In this document: positions 28,062 through 37,533 of the stretch, piece after piece | Layout of the letters: each line of letters opens with the position of its first letter | Numbering within the stretch: position 1 is the first letter of the stretch | Assembly: GCA_913055905.1 (NCBI GenBank) | Contig: CAJXLB010000001.1 | Coordinates: forward strand, 124,001 to 188,000 | Length of the DNA stretch: 64,000 nt | Source of the DNA: an uncultured Winogradskyella sp. | GTDB taxonomy: Bacteria > Bacteroidota > Bacteroidia > Flavobacteriales > Flavobacteriaceae | Direction of reading: 5' to 3' | Made by a program: the position numbers and the translations under genes | The notes under the pieces: model-generated | The model's database searches: none | What the model was told of the DNA's origin: nothing | What the model saw: the letters and a program-made list of their open reading frames with translations, nothing else

Positions 28062-28672
28062 CTTTCGATGTCTTGATTATAGGTGGTGGTGCCGCAGGCA
28101 TGTCTTGTGCTTTAGTTTTGGGATCGGCCCAACACAAAGACTATGCTAAAGGAAAAGAGATTGGTATTGTTATGCACCAAAAAGCATCGCACTTACAGTC
28201 TGCATTATTCAATAATGTCTTGGGCCTAAAACCTGGCACTTTAGGTAAGGATATTTTAGAACAAGGCAAACAACAATTAGCCACGTTATATCCTCACGTT
28301 ACCCAAATTGAAAAGGAAAAGGTTAAATCCGTGACTTCAACAGCAGATGGAGGGTTTACAGTTGAAACAACTAAAAATAGTTATCATGCCAAAGTCGTTG
28401 TGATTGCTGTAGGTTATACCAACCTATTTACCATTAAAGGCCTTGAGGCGTTTGTTGAACCTCATCCGAAGGCTGTAGCCGAAAAACAACGCATTTGGCT
28501 AAAAAATACGGACCATAAAATAATAGAGAACTTGTACGTGGCAGGAACTTTAGCAGGATGGCGCAGCCAATTTTCTATAGCCGCTGGAAGTGGTGCGCAA
28601 GTGGCTACCGATATTTTAACACTTTGGAATGATGGCAAACACACCAAAGTGCACGACAAGGTTACTGTTTAA
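28058..28672 (+). CDS. half-size FAD-dependent oxidoreductase (thioredoxin-reductase-like, no NADPH domain)
   Basis: 204 residues. The N-terminal dinucleotide motif DVLIIGGGAAGMSCALVLG binds FAD, and the C-terminal VAGTLAGWRSQFSIAAGSGAQVATDIL is the second FAD contact typical of thioredoxin reductases. The central NADPH domain and its CxxC redox pair are missing, so the length is about two thirds of a normal TrxR (around 310). The join looks clean rather than frameshifted, implying a real short family. Substrate and electron donor unknown. The last 11 bp overlap the convergent S41 protease gene. Confidence 0.8.
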   Translation: MTFDVLIIGGGAAGMSCALVLGSAQHKDYAKGKEIGIVMHQKASHLQSALFNNVLGLKPGTLGKDILEQGKQQLATLYPHVTQIEKEKVKSVTSTADGGFTVETTKNSYHAKVVVIAVGYTNLFTIKGLEAFVEPHPKAVAEKQRIWLKNTDHKIIENLYVAGTLAGWRSQFSIAAGSGAQVATDILTLWNDGKHTKVHDKVTV

Positions 28673-30269
28673 AGTTAGGATATTCCGTACTGAGCAAAAT
28701 TACTTCTTGCACCATGGCGTCATCCTTATTGAGAATTTCTTCAAAGGAGTCATCGTCAAAGAGCTGACGGCCCAAAGATGCTTTTATGAGTCTTCTTAAT
28801 TGATTATAGTAAGCTGCAAAACTAAAGTTGGTCCCTTCTTTATCATTTACATAGTCTTGAAATTGAAGAACCATGTCATCGCTTACGTTATAGTTATTGA
28901 TGAAATCGTATTTAGAATACGCAGCAAATAAATCTCTTTCTTCATCTAAAGTTTCAAAAACAAAACGCCCAAAATGACCACGGCGTCTCAGGAAGTTTAT
29001 AGTTTCATTATCAAAATTACGGTCTACAGGCACAAAAATATCCGGAATGATTCCGCCTCCACCATAGACCACCTTGCCTTTGGGTGTTGTGAATTTTAAT
29101 GAATCTTCAACCTTAATATTATCCTCATCTACCAGCTCTCCTGTGCGCAAGCGCTTAAAATAATCATTGTAATAGGCTCTGTTATTACCATTGGTATAAG
29201 GTCTCTGAATAGAGCGTCCTGTAGGCGTGTAATACCTAGAGACCGTTAACCTAATGGCACTGCCGTCACCTAAGGCCATTTCCCTTTGCACCAAGCCTTT
29301 ACCATAAGATCGTCTACCTACAATAATACCCTTATCGTTATCTTGTAAGGCTCCAGCAATGACCTCACTAGCCGATGCTGAATTCTCATTGATTAAAACG
29401 TAGAGTTCTCCTTGTTCAAAATCGCCACGTTTTGTAGCATAGGTATGTTCTTCCCTTCCATTTTTATCCCGTGTGAATAGAATAAGCTTGCCTTTTTCTA
29501 AAAATTCGTCTGCAATCCTCTCCGCAATTCCCAAAAATCCTCCAGGATTATCCCTTAAATCTAAGACCAATTTGCTTGCGCCCTGTGCTTTTAAATCATC
29601 CAAGGCTTCTTTAAATTCATTAAAAGACGATTCTGCAAAGCGGTTCATCTTTATGAATCCAAGATTATCCGTTAGCATGTAAGAAGCTACTACACTTTTT
29701 ATGGGAATGTCTTCGCGCCATACATCGACATCAAAAATCTTATTTTCACTTTTCCTGAAAACAGTCAAGGTGACTTTAGTGCCTTTATCTCCTTTTAATT
29801 TTTGGGTAATCAGGTCATTGGTTATGGTCTTACCAAATAGAGTGTCGCCATCTGCCATTAAAATACGATCCCCTCGCATGATGCCAGCACGTTCGCTTGG
29901 TCCTCCTGCCGTTGGCTTTATAACCGCTATGGTGTCCTTAAAGGGATAGAAATTTATCCCAATACCAACAAAATCGCCTTTCATGTTTTCCGTAACCCGC
30001 TGCAAATCTTCTTTTGGTATGTAGGTTGAATGCGGATCGAGATTGTCTAAAATACCATTAACAGTAACGTCTACGATGCTATCTGTATTTACCTCATCGA
30101 CGTACTCATAGTCAATGTAATCAATAAGTCGGTTGAGTTTGTCTTTCTTACTGTTGGTCGTGAACAATCGGTCTGAGGTGTCTGTGAAATTAAGCTTTCC
30201 ACCAATAAAAACACCCACCGCAATTGCAGTGCCAATTAAAAGAGGAATATATTTATTTTTTGTAGCCAT
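28662..30269 (-). CDS. S41 family C-terminal processing peptidase
   Basis: 535 residues. It has an N-terminal membrane anchor or signal (IPLLIGTAIAVGVFIGGKL), a PDZ domain (about 90-180; GIMRGDRILMADGDTL), then the S41 core with LVLDLRDNPGGFLGIA, the nucleophile region NENSASASEVIAGALQD and the lysine segment GRRSYGKGLVQ forming the Ser/Lys dyad. A C-terminal extension of about 130 residues follows. It works in the periplasm on protein C-termini. The start abuts the dCMP deaminase gene (1-bp overlap), so they form an operon. Confidence 0.92.
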   Translation of the reverse strand: MATKNKYIPLLIGTAIAVGVFIGGKLNFTDTSDRLFTTNSKKDKLNRLIDYIDYEYVDEVNTDSIVDVTVNGILDNLDPHSTYIPKEDLQRVTENMKGDFVGIGINFYPFKDTIAVIKPTAGGPSERAGIMRGDRILMADGDTLFGKTITNDLITQKLKGDKGTKVTLTVFRKSENKIFDVDVWREDIPIKSVVASYMLTDNLGFIKMNRFAESSFNEFKEALDDLKAQGASKLVLDLRDNPGGFLGIAERIADEFLEKGKLILFTRDKNGREEHTYATKRGDFEQGELYVLINENSASASEVIAGALQDNDKGIIVGRRSYGKGLVQREMALGDGSAIRLTVSRYYTPTGRSIQRPYTNGNNRAYYNDYFKRLRTGELVDEDNIKVEDSLKFTTPKGKVVYGGGGIIPDIFVPVDRNFDNETINFLRRRGHFGRFVFETLDEERDLFAAYSKYDFINNYNVSDDMVLQFQDYVNDKEGTNFSFAAYYNQLRRLIKASLGRQLFDDDSFEEILNKDDAMVQEVILLSTEYPNFKQ

Positions 30270-30700
30270 TAGGCATTTAAGTCTTGTATGTGATCCAGCG
30301 TTATTCCTGCACGCTCTAAAAATTGCAACCCAGAATCGTCTTTATAAGCTTGTTGATAGACCACACGGATTATTCCTGCTTGATGAATCAGCTTACTACA
30401 TTCCTTGCATGGCGACAAGGTAATATACAAGGTAGCACCTTTGCAGGATTGGGTTGACGAGGCCACTTTTAATATAGCATTAGCTTCGGCATGAAGCACA
30501 TACCATTTGGTGTAGCCTTCTTCGTCTTCACAATAATTTTCAAAACCTGTTGGTGTGCCATTGTACCCATCAGAAATAATCATTCGATCCTTAACGATTA
30601 AAGCACCGACCTGCTTCCGCTTGCAATGGGATAATTTACCCCATTCCTTAGCGATTCTTAAATAGGCCTTATCGTATCGTAATTGCTTCTTTGCTGACAT
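30269..30700 (-). CDS. dCMP deaminase family protein (ComEB-like)
   Basis: About 143 residues from the ATG at 30700 (MSAKKQLRYDKAYLRIAKEW). A longer reading from 30718 would overlap the -7 box. The zinc motifs are LHAEANAIL (His, catalytic Glu) and SPCKECSKLI (two Cys). The insert CKRKQVGALIVKDRMIISDGYNGTPTGFENYCE matches dCMP deaminases, with additional structural Cys/His. It makes dUMP for thymidylate synthesis. Co-transcribed with the S41 protease. Confidence 0.88.
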   Translation of the reverse strand: MSAKKQLRYDKAYLRIAKEWGKLSHCKRKQVGALIVKDRMIISDGYNGTPTGFENYCEDEEGYTKWYVLHAEANAILKVASSTQSCKGATLYITLSPCKECSKLIHQAGIIRVVYQQAYKDDSGLQFLERAGITLDHIQDLNA

Positions 30701-30717
30701 TACAAGTTTTGTTTGCA

Positions 30718-30725
30718 CAAACGTA
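30718..30725 (-). promoter_or_regulatory. -7 box for the dCMP deaminase/S41 operon
   Basis: Minus strand TACGTTTG, an exact TAnnTTTG match. It overlaps the ATG at 30718 and thus supports the start at 30700. Confidence 0.6.
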
Positions 30726-30803
30726 CAAGGTATTTAACGAAGATAAAAGGTTAGTATTTTATAGACAATTGGCTTAGAGTTAAAGTTTTACCAAACTTTA
30801 GAC

Positions 30804-31394
30804 CTAGTTTAACAAATCGCTACCTGTAATCATAGGGATTACCAAGCCTACAACTACTGCAGAAAGTACCATGACCCAGTCGCGTTTAGAAAATCTAAAT
30901 AAAGTCTGAAATAAAAACCCTAGGAACAAGACCACAAATACAACTATAATTTGGGCGAGTTCAATTCCTAAAGCAAACTCAATTAATAATTCCAATTTAT
31001 TTTCAGACTGACCCGCAAACATCTTAAACTCGCGAGCAAAGCCCAAACCATGTATTAGTCCAAAGAAAAGGGTTGCAAAAAATAATAAGCCAATAGAATT
31101 TGCTTTATCCTTTTTACCAGCAGTGAATACGTTGTATAAGGCTGTAATAAGTATGGTTACGGGAATTAAAAATTCCACTAATGCAGCATTTACGTTAACG
31201 ACACCATATGCAGCAAGTACAAGGGATAAGGTATGGCCTAGGGTAAACATGGATACTAGAAGCAAAATACGTTTCCAATCCTTAAAGACATAAGGTACGG
31301 CCAGAACCATTAAGAACAGTACGTGGTCATAGCCATTTGGGTCTAAAACATGGTTCATGCCGTATTGCACGTTGAACCAAAAATTCTCAAGCAT
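30804..31394 (-). CDS. HupE/UreJ-like membrane protein
   Basis: 196 residues with about six helices. The signature GMNHVLDPNGYDHVLFLMVLA near the N-terminus (DHxLF) and the later FFGLIHGLGFA are typical of HupE/UreJ_2 proteins found in Bacteroidota. Distant relatives of nickel or cobalt permeases use the His residues for metal binding, but no urease or hydrogenase gene is nearby, so the substrate stays open. Single-gene unit. Confidence 0.82.
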   Translation of the reverse strand: MLENFWFNVQYGMNHVLDPNGYDHVLFLMVLAVPYVFKDWKRILLLVSMFTLGHTLSLVLAAYGVVNVNAALVEFLIPVTILITALYNVFTAGKKDKANSIGLLFFATLFFGLIHGLGFAREFKMFAGQSENKLELLIEFALGIELAQIIVVFVVLFLGFLFQTLFRFSKRDWVMVLSAVVVGLVIPMITGSDLLN

Positions 31395-31527
31395 AATTTA
31401 TGATATTTGGGATGGTAAAGGTAATATTATTATTCATAAAAATATCTCTTATTCTAGACACTTCTCTTTTCACATTCAGAGCTCCTTTTTTCAGTTTCTT
31501 CTTAATCTTTATCAAAGTAATTTTTTA

Positions 31528-31560
31528 ATAAAAAAACCAACCACGATAATCGCGGTTGGC
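31528..31560 (-). terminator. terminator of the Asp-rich lipoprotein gene
   Basis: On the minus strand GCCAACCGCG and CGTGGTTGG form a stem (one mismatch) followed by a T run. It separates the lipoprotein from hupE downstream. Confidence 0.75.
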
Positions 31561-31621
31561 TTGCTATTAATTCAATTGTATCCAGACCGATTTGGTCTTG
31601 ATCAATCCATTAAATACTTAT

Positions 31622-33061
31622 TTAGTTCCTTTCAAAGGTTAGAAAATCTTCTGAGTCATCGTCATCATCAAAATCCCTTAAACGGATTATATCATCCGTC
31701 ACTTCGATGACGTCCCAATCTTCTTGTAACTCCTCTAGAGGGAAAGTACTTCCAAAGTTCAAATTAAGGGCAAGTGGCGTCGTATCTCCGGACGAAGTTG
31801 ACCAAATACCATTAACCGTACCGTTAGAATCTGTTGCCGTAGCCGTGTTATCTGATGCAAAGTTGAAGACGTAATCGGCAAAGTCTGCTGTCTCATCCGA
31901 GTCGTCAAAGAAATAGGTAACGTACCAATCGCCATTTGTTAAGGCATTAACCAAAGCTGAATCATCTACATTTCCATTTCCAGAACAATTGTTCTTAAAT
32001 TCGAGTTCGTCGTCATCGCCTATTCTTAGGCTTACTTCCAACTCGTCGTTATCGTCATTTTCTATTTCATGAAGAACCCATGTGTCATTGACATCGGTGA
32101 AGCCTGGAATACTAATCTCAACGGTAATATTATTCCCAGAACCACTTGCATTCCATGTTCCTGTTTCTGTTTGAGACCCATTATCCCAAGCTACTGAAAT
32201 TGTATTATCGGAATTAAAGGTAAAGAAGTACCCATCGTAATTGTCTTCTAAATCATTGTCGTTTCGCTCTAACTCATCGATGTACCAGTCTGTGCATTGT
32301 GTTAACACATCAGAAAGCAGATCTGTAGTACAATTGTCGCAATCGTCATCATTATAATCATAGTCATCATCCTCATCACAGCTATCATCAGCTATTTCGA
32401 TGGCAACTTCAAGTTCTTGTATGGTATTTATGGTTTGGGTGGTACCATCTGCAAAAACAACTGTTATTGGGAAATCAATAGTTACTGCAGCAAATTCGTC
32501 TAAATCATCAATAAAATCGTACATTTCGTTATCGTTATTAATAACAATGGATTCTATTAAATCGTTATTGGCGTTGAACACAGAGGCCGTAATCGGATAC
32601 TCAAAGTCTATACACTCTATATCATCATCATCTTCATTTTCTCCAGCGCAATCGTCTGCATAATCTTCTAATTCATCTAGACTATTTATAACGATTTCTG
32701 TATAATCTGCTAAAACTATAGTAACAGGAAAATCTATTTCTATGTTATCGTCATCGTCGTCAAAGGCGTCAAGAATTTCCTCGAGATCATCGTAATCACC
32801 AATTTCAGTTATTGTAATCACAATGCTATTTACCGTTACGGTGATAGGAAGCTGAATGGTAAAGCAGTTGGCATTATAGACTATATTGTCTACAGACCCA
32901 TCATTTGCAGCGACACTACTCATTAAACTTGCAACAGCAGAGTTGGCTTCAATCGCTTGTTGCGCTGGTGGATCTATGGACACATCCTCTTCAGTTCTAC
33001 ATGAGGTTACTGAAAGAAAAATCCCTAGGATAACCACAAAAATTGGTTTTAAAGTTTTCAT
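31622..33061 (-). CDS. Asp/Glu-rich surface lipoprotein with internal repeats
   Basis: 479 residues. A lipobox (LSVTSC, Cys about 21) is followed by acidic residues. Residues about 65-235 hold four units of roughly 40 residues built on IDFPITVVFADGT..INTIQELE with acidic loops (DDDDD). Residues about 240-479 hold two lipocalin-like halves, each with a W-containing start, FTFNSDNT / FNFASDNT and GTWN / GIWS. The overall Asp content is extreme. Calcium or other cation binding is plausible. No catalytic motif. It is divergent from the ECF sigma/FecR/TonB receptor operon, which makes it a candidate target or substrate partner of that system (inference). Confidence 0.75.
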   Translation of the reverse strand: MKTLKPIFVVILGIFLSVTSCRTEEDVSIDPPAQQAIEANSAVASLMSSVAANDGSVDNIVYNANCFTIQLPITVTVNSIVITITEIGDYDDLEEILDAFDDDDDNIEIDFPVTIVLADYTEIVINSLDELEDYADDCAGENEDDDDIECIDFEYPITASVFNANNDLIESIVINNDNEMYDFIDDLDEFAAVTIDFPITVVFADGTTQTINTIQELEVAIEIADDSCDEDDDYDYNDDDCDNCTTDLLSDVLTQCTDWYIDELERNDNDLEDNYDGYFFTFNSDNTISVAWDNGSQTETGTWNASGSGNNITVEISIPGFTDVNDTWVLHEIENDDNDELEVSLRIGDDDELEFKNNCSGNGNVDDSALVNALTNGDWYVTYFFDDSDETADFADYVFNFASDNTATATDSNGTVNGIWSTSSGDTTPLALNLNFGSTFPLEELQEDWDVIEVTDDIIRLRDFDDDDDSEDFLTFERN

Positions 33062-33395
33062 AATAAATGGTTTAATTATTTTAAGTTCGTTTTTTGAATG
33101 GCCCTCTTCTCAAAGGTGCCTTTATTAATAAAACAACTCACTTTATAAATGTCCCAAAAAAAATTTCATTTTCTTGTTATCTGTTTTTATTCCGTTGATG
33201 AAAGGAAGCCAATTTACTGTTTTAACCAGCTATTTTTAAGACAAAAAAAGAACCACATCAATTAAATGATTTTAAAACTTTTATTTTTATCACTCTTATT
33301 TTACAATTAATCGGTTTTCATTGATAAACTATAAGTGCTATTTTTCTGAAAGACATTAAAATATTTTGTATCATTCCAACTAATTTGATTCTAAG
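33062..33395. other. divergent intergenic region between Asp-rich lipoprotein and ECF sigma genes
   Basis: 334 bp, AT-rich, without a gene. The ECF side carries an imperfect -7-like ATATTTTG around 33361-33368. I could not identify a paired autoregulated ECF promoter shared by both sides. Confidence 0.3.
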
Positions 33396-33920
33396 GTGAC
33401 CCAGCCCATTTATAAAGATATTTGCGATAAATTTAGATTCTCTAAACTCTACGAGAAGTATGCACAAACCTTGAGCAATATTCTGTATTATAAGTATGGA
33501 GACCTGCTTAACCCTGCCGATAAAGTACAGGAAGCCTTTATAAAGTTATGGGAAAACTGTGCTAAAGTTTCGCCAGAAGCAGCCAAATCATTTTTGTATA
33601 CCACGGCCAATAATATGATGCTTAATGAGGTAAAGCATCAAAAAGTGGTTCTTAATTACCAAAAGGTAAAGCCTAAGGACTATACGAACGAAACGCCAGA
33701 ATTTATATTGCGAAAAAAGGAATTCCTGAAAAAGTTTCAAAATGTACTATCACAATTAAAGGAAGAAGAGCGCACCGCATTTCTTTTAAGTAAAGTCGAT
33801 GGCAAAACACATAAGGAGGTTGGGGAAATTTTAGGAATCACCAAAAAAATGGCGGAGCATAGAATATACGCTGCAATGAAAACACTGAAGGAACACCTTG
33901 AAGAACTCAAACAAAAATAA
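33396..33920 (+). CDS. ECF-type RNA polymerase sigma factor
   Basis: 174 residues from a GTG start. Region 2 is seen as ADKVQEAFIKLWENCA and SFLYTTANNMMLNEVKHQK. Region 4 as LKEEERTAFLLSKVDGKTHKEVGEILGITKKMAEHRIYAAMKTLKEHL, a helix-turn-helix for -35 recognition. It is the first gene of a sigma-FecR-TonB receptor cassette, the standard trans-envelope signalling arrangement. The family activates its own receptor operon and sometimes distant targets. Confidence 0.92.
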   Translation: MTQPIYKDICDKFRFSKLYEKYAQTLSNILYYKYGDLLNPADKVQEAFIKLWENCAKVSPEAAKSFLYTTANNMMLNEVKHQKVVLNYQKVKPKDYTNETPEFILRKKEFLKKFQNVLSQLKEEERTAFLLSKVDGKTHKEVGEILGITKKMAEHRIYAAMKTLKEHLEELKQK

Positions 33921-33969
33921 TTTTGGGACAATTGCATTTTAAGTTGTTTTAATAGTATAACAGCATGTT

Positions 33970-34872
33970 ATGGAAAAAGTGGATTTAATAAAAAAATGGT
34001 TGAACAATGACCTGTCCAAGGCAGAGTTGGAGGCTTTTAATGCCATGGAAGATGCTGCGCTCTACAAGGAAATTGTTGCAGAAGCCCAAAGATTTAGCGG
34101 TGCTACAAACGCAAAAGTACCCTCTTACGAAGCTTTTGATAAAAAACTCAGTGAGCATAAAAACACAAGGACGCCGTGGCTGAAAATTATTTCTGGTATG
34201 GCAGCGGTTCTCGTTGTGGGCCTAGCCTTATTTACGCTTATAAACAATAACAAAACAACCTCATTTAGAACAGATTTAGCCGAGAAAGAACAGATTACCT
34301 TGCCTGATAATTCACGCGTTGATCTTAATGAGTTATCAGAATTGGAATTTAACAGTGCTAAATGGCGAGATAACCGTATGCTTAACTTAAAAGGTGAAGC
34401 CTTTTTCGATGTAGAGAAAGGTAAGCGCTTTGACGTTAATACCAATTTAGGAACCGTTAGCGTTTTGGGAACCGAATTTAATGTCCTGTCAAGGGATAGT
34501 ATCTTTAAAGTATCTTGTTACGAAGGTTTAGTACAGGTAAGCTACGGTAATAAAACTATTAAGTTACCTGCGGGTACCGAATTTTTGTTGTCCTCTGGAA
34601 CAGGTATTACCACCAATATTAGTGTAGCAGAACCGTATTGGCTCAAAAACATGAGTGTCTTTAAAAATGCCATTTTTCCTGATGTCATCAAAGAGCTAGA
34701 AAAGCAATACAACATTGAGGTAGATATCCCAACAGATATCAGCATGAAATTTACTGGTGCTTTTGAACATAATAACTTAGATAATGCCCTTAAATCTATA
34801 ACAAAGCCCCTTAATTTGACCTATGCCATACTAGAAAACAACAAGGTCATTATAAGGCATGAAGCACAGTAA
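33970..34872 (+). CDS. FecR-family anti-sigma factor
   Basis: 300 residues. A cytoplasmic N-terminal helical part (about 1-70) should bind the sigma factor. One transmembrane helix follows (about 76-93; ISGMAAVLVVGLALFTLI), then a periplasmic FecR domain (LAEKEQITLPDNSRVDLNELSELEF, LKGEAFFDVEKGKRFDVNTNLGTVSVLGTEFNV) and a C-terminal DUF4974 (VIKELEKQYNIEVDI). It relays receptor occupancy to the ECF sigma. The 3' end overlaps the receptor gene by 14 bp. Confidence 0.93.
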   Translation: MEKVDLIKKWLNNDLSKAELEAFNAMEDAALYKEIVAEAQRFSGATNAKVPSYEAFDKKLSEHKNTRTPWLKIISGMAAVLVVGLALFTLINNNKTTSFRTDLAEKEQITLPDNSRVDLNELSELEFNSAKWRDNRMLNLKGEAFFDVEKGKRFDVNTNLGTVSVLGTEFNVLSRDSIFKVSCYEGLVQVSYGNKTIKLPAGTEFLLSSGTGITTNISVAEPYWLKNMSVFKNAIFPDVIKELEKQYNIEVDIPTDISMKFTGAFEHNNLDNALKSITKPLNLTYAILENNKVIIRHEAQ

Positions 34873-37354
34873 AGTCTTTGTTTTTTTCGTGTTGTGCTTT
34901 GTTGCCCTATTTGCATCGCAAGCCCAAACTGTAGAGGAGAAAATCCCTTTAACCAGTGCTCTTGAAGAACTTTCACGCACTCATAATATTACATTTAATT
35001 ATGAAAGTAGCCTTTTAGAAGGTATCTCAGTTAATAAGCCTTCTGGACAGCTTAAACTCAAAGAGCAACTTAAATCTCTTGAACAGCAAACCGGATTGGT
35101 TTTTGAAAAAGTTTCCGCTATGGTCTACACGGTGACAAAGACACTTCGGCTATGTGGTATCATAAAAGATTCAGAATTTATGCGCCCTTTGGAAGGCGCT
35201 ACCATTAAGAGCAACTTCAATTATGCCATAACCGATTCCAATGGTTATTTTGAAATTGACCTCAGGTCTGCAGAAGATATCCTAACCCTAAGGTATATTG
35301 GTTTTAAAACTATTGAACGCCAAGCCAAATATTTCAATTTAGAGGATTGCGCAACCATTGTAATGCTTGTACAACAACAGGTCATTGCTCCTGTACTTAT
35401 TGAGACCTACCTTGTTAGAGGTATTGATAAACGAGAGGACTGGACCACTTCTATAGATTATGAACGCTTCAGTCTATTGCCAGGACTTATAGAATCTGAT
35501 GTTCTTCAAACGGTACAAGCCTTACCAAGTATTTTAAGTGTAGACGAGACCGTTTCAAACCTCAATATAAGAGGTGGGTCGCACGATCAAAACCTCATCC
35601 TTTGGGACGATATTAAGATGTATCAAACCGGACACTTTTTTGGGCTAATTTCTAGCTTTAATCCCCTTATGACGCAAAAAGCCAGTGTTATCAACAATGG
35701 TTCTGATGTGGCCTTAACCGATGGCGTTTCTGGTGCAATCCATATGCAAACCGAACAACAAATCGATTCCAAGTTCAACAACATTTTTGGTGTTAATTTT
35801 TTAAATGCCGAATTGTTTTCCAATATACCAATTGGCAACAGCTCTTCACTTCAAATTGCGGCCAGAAAATCGTTGGACGATTTTGTGAGAACACCTACCT
35901 ATGACGTATATTTTGATAGGGTAACCCAAAATACAGAAGTAGATAACAACACCTCTAATACCGACCAAGAGTTTAACTTTTACGATACCGCCATACGATG
36001 GTTATACCAACCAACCGATAACGATTATATTCGCTTTAATTTTATCCTAATTAATAACGACTTGAGCTTCAATGAAAATGCCATTGTTAACAACACTCTG
36101 AGAACACGAGAGAGCAACGCCTCACAAAACAGCTTAGGTTTTGGCCTTCATTATCAAAGATTATGGAGTGATAAAATAAGTACCGAGCTAAGCGTCTACA
36201 ATAGTGATTATAAGTTACAGGCCATAAATGCCGATATAGAGGCTCAGCAGCGATTTTTACAGGAGAATATAGTTTCAGAAACCAGTGTTAAGCTTAATAA
36301 TAGTTACACCCAAAACCTTTGGCGCTTCAACTTAGGCTATCATTTTACAGAAACCGAAGTGATTAACCTAAACGATATTGATTTGCCACGTTTTGTAAGG
36401 CGCGATGAAGAAATTCTAAGAACACATGCTGCTTTTGCCCAAGCTCTTTATAAAAATGCCACGAATGATTTTTCAGTAAGAGGCGGTGTAAGAGTGAATT
36501 ACCTCCCAAAATTTGATAAAATCATTATTGAACCTCGAATTAGCGTTAGGAAATCTCTCGGCGAATTTGTCGAAGTTGAAGCTCAGGGTGAGTTTAAACA
36601 TCAAAATACCTCTCAAATCGTAAATTTTCAAAATGACTTCTTAGGTATTGAAAGGAGGCGTTGGCAACTTACAGATAATGATAGCATCCCAATCATTCAA
36701 AGCAAGCAAGCCTCTTTAGGGATAATGCTAAAAAAAGATGGCTGGTTGCTAGATGCTAAAGGCTATTTCAAAAGGGTTGAAGGTATAACCACGCAAAGTC
36801 AGAGTTTTACAACTAAATATGAGTTTGCTAGAGAAACAGGCAGCTATGATGCTTATGGGTTTGAATTGCTTTGCCGGAAGAATTATGGGAATTTTAATAG
36901 TTGGCTAAGCTATGCTTATATCAACAATACCTATACATTCGAAGCTCTCGAAGACCAAAGTTTTCCCAGCAATTTTGATATTTCACATTCCATTACTTTA
37001 GGTACGACCTACAGCAATGACTCATGGAACATCTCTGCCGGACTAAACTACAGAACAGGCAAACCTACCTCTGTCCCACTTGCAGGAAATGAGGTAGTAG
37101 ATGACGAAGTTAATTTTGATGTTGCAAATACAGAACGATTACTGGACTATCTCAGAATAGACGCCTCTGCTTTGTATAAATTTAAACTTAGCGGTAAGGT
37201 ACGATCCGAAATCGGAGCATCTGTATGGAACATCTCAGACCGTCAGAATGCTGTAAATAATTATTTTAGAGTAAGCGACAACAACACCGCGAATAGATTC
37301 TCGAGGTTCTCTTTAGGTTTAACCACCAATGTGGTGTGGCGTGTGTATTTTTAA
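34859..37354 (+). CDS. TonB-dependent transducer/receptor with STN signalling domain
   Basis: 831 residues. Signal peptide (to about 22; ALFASQAQ), then an STN domain (about 23-95; LTSALEELSRTHNITFNYESSLL) that talks to FecR, a carboxypeptidase-regulatory-like domain (about 97-170; GFKTIERQAKYF), the plug (about 195-300; ETVSNLNIRGGSHDQNLILWDD) and a beta-barrel ending TTNVVWRVYF. The STN domain and gene order make this a signalling receptor controlled by its own sigma. Substrate unknown; siderophore or glycan are the usual options. No SusD-like gene follows. Confidence 0.92.
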   Translation: MKHSKVFVFFVLCFVALFASQAQTVEEKIPLTSALEELSRTHNITFNYESSLLEGISVNKPSGQLKLKEQLKSLEQQTGLVFEKVSAMVYTVTKTLRLCGIIKDSEFMRPLEGATIKSNFNYAITDSNGYFEIDLRSAEDILTLRYIGFKTIERQAKYFNLEDCATIVMLVQQQVIAPVLIETYLVRGIDKREDWTTSIDYERFSLLPGLIESDVLQTVQALPSILSVDETVSNLNIRGGSHDQNLILWDDIKMYQTGHFFGLISSFNPLMTQKASVINNGSDVALTDGVSGAIHMQTEQQIDSKFNNIFGVNFLNAELFSNIPIGNSSSLQIAARKSLDDFVRTPTYDVYFDRVTQNTEVDNNTSNTDQEFNFYDTAIRWLYQPTDNDYIRFNFILINNDLSFNENAIVNNTLRTRESNASQNSLGFGLHYQRLWSDKISTELSVYNSDYKLQAINADIEAQQRFLQENIVSETSVKLNNSYTQNLWRFNLGYHFTETEVINLNDIDLPRFVRRDEEILRTHAAFAQALYKNATNDFSVRGGVRVNYLPKFDKIIIEPRISVRKSLGEFVEVEAQGEFKHQNTSQIVNFQNDFLGIERRRWQLTDNDSIPIIQSKQASLGIMLKKDGWLLDAKGYFKRVEGITTQSQSFTTKYEFARETGSYDAYGFELLCRKNYGNFNSWLSYAYINNTYTFEALEDQSFPSNFDISHSITLGTTYSNDSWNISAGLNYRTGKPTSVPLAGNEVVDDEVNFDVANTERLLDYLRIDASALYKFKLSGKVRSEIGASVWNISDRQNAVNNYFRVSDNNTANRFSRFSLGLTTNVVWRVYF

Positions 37355-37533
37355 TGATGCCTCTGTGCAATTCAATAATTTAAAAGCCCATTGGTTTTTG
37401 ATTCTATTCGCTTAACCAACTGACGCGCTTTGCTATCCCTATTTTTTATACTCAACTGATAATTGTCAGCAACTTCATCATTTTAAAGTCATAGTTTTAT
37501 TGTTCACTACCATTTTAAAATGAAGGTTTAGCC

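Noticed and set aside
37355-37533. Possible operon link between the second TonB receptor and the AAA+ gene
   Set aside because: The 180-bp gap, unrelated functions and lack of any shared motif make a common transcript unlikely, though no strong terminator is visible.
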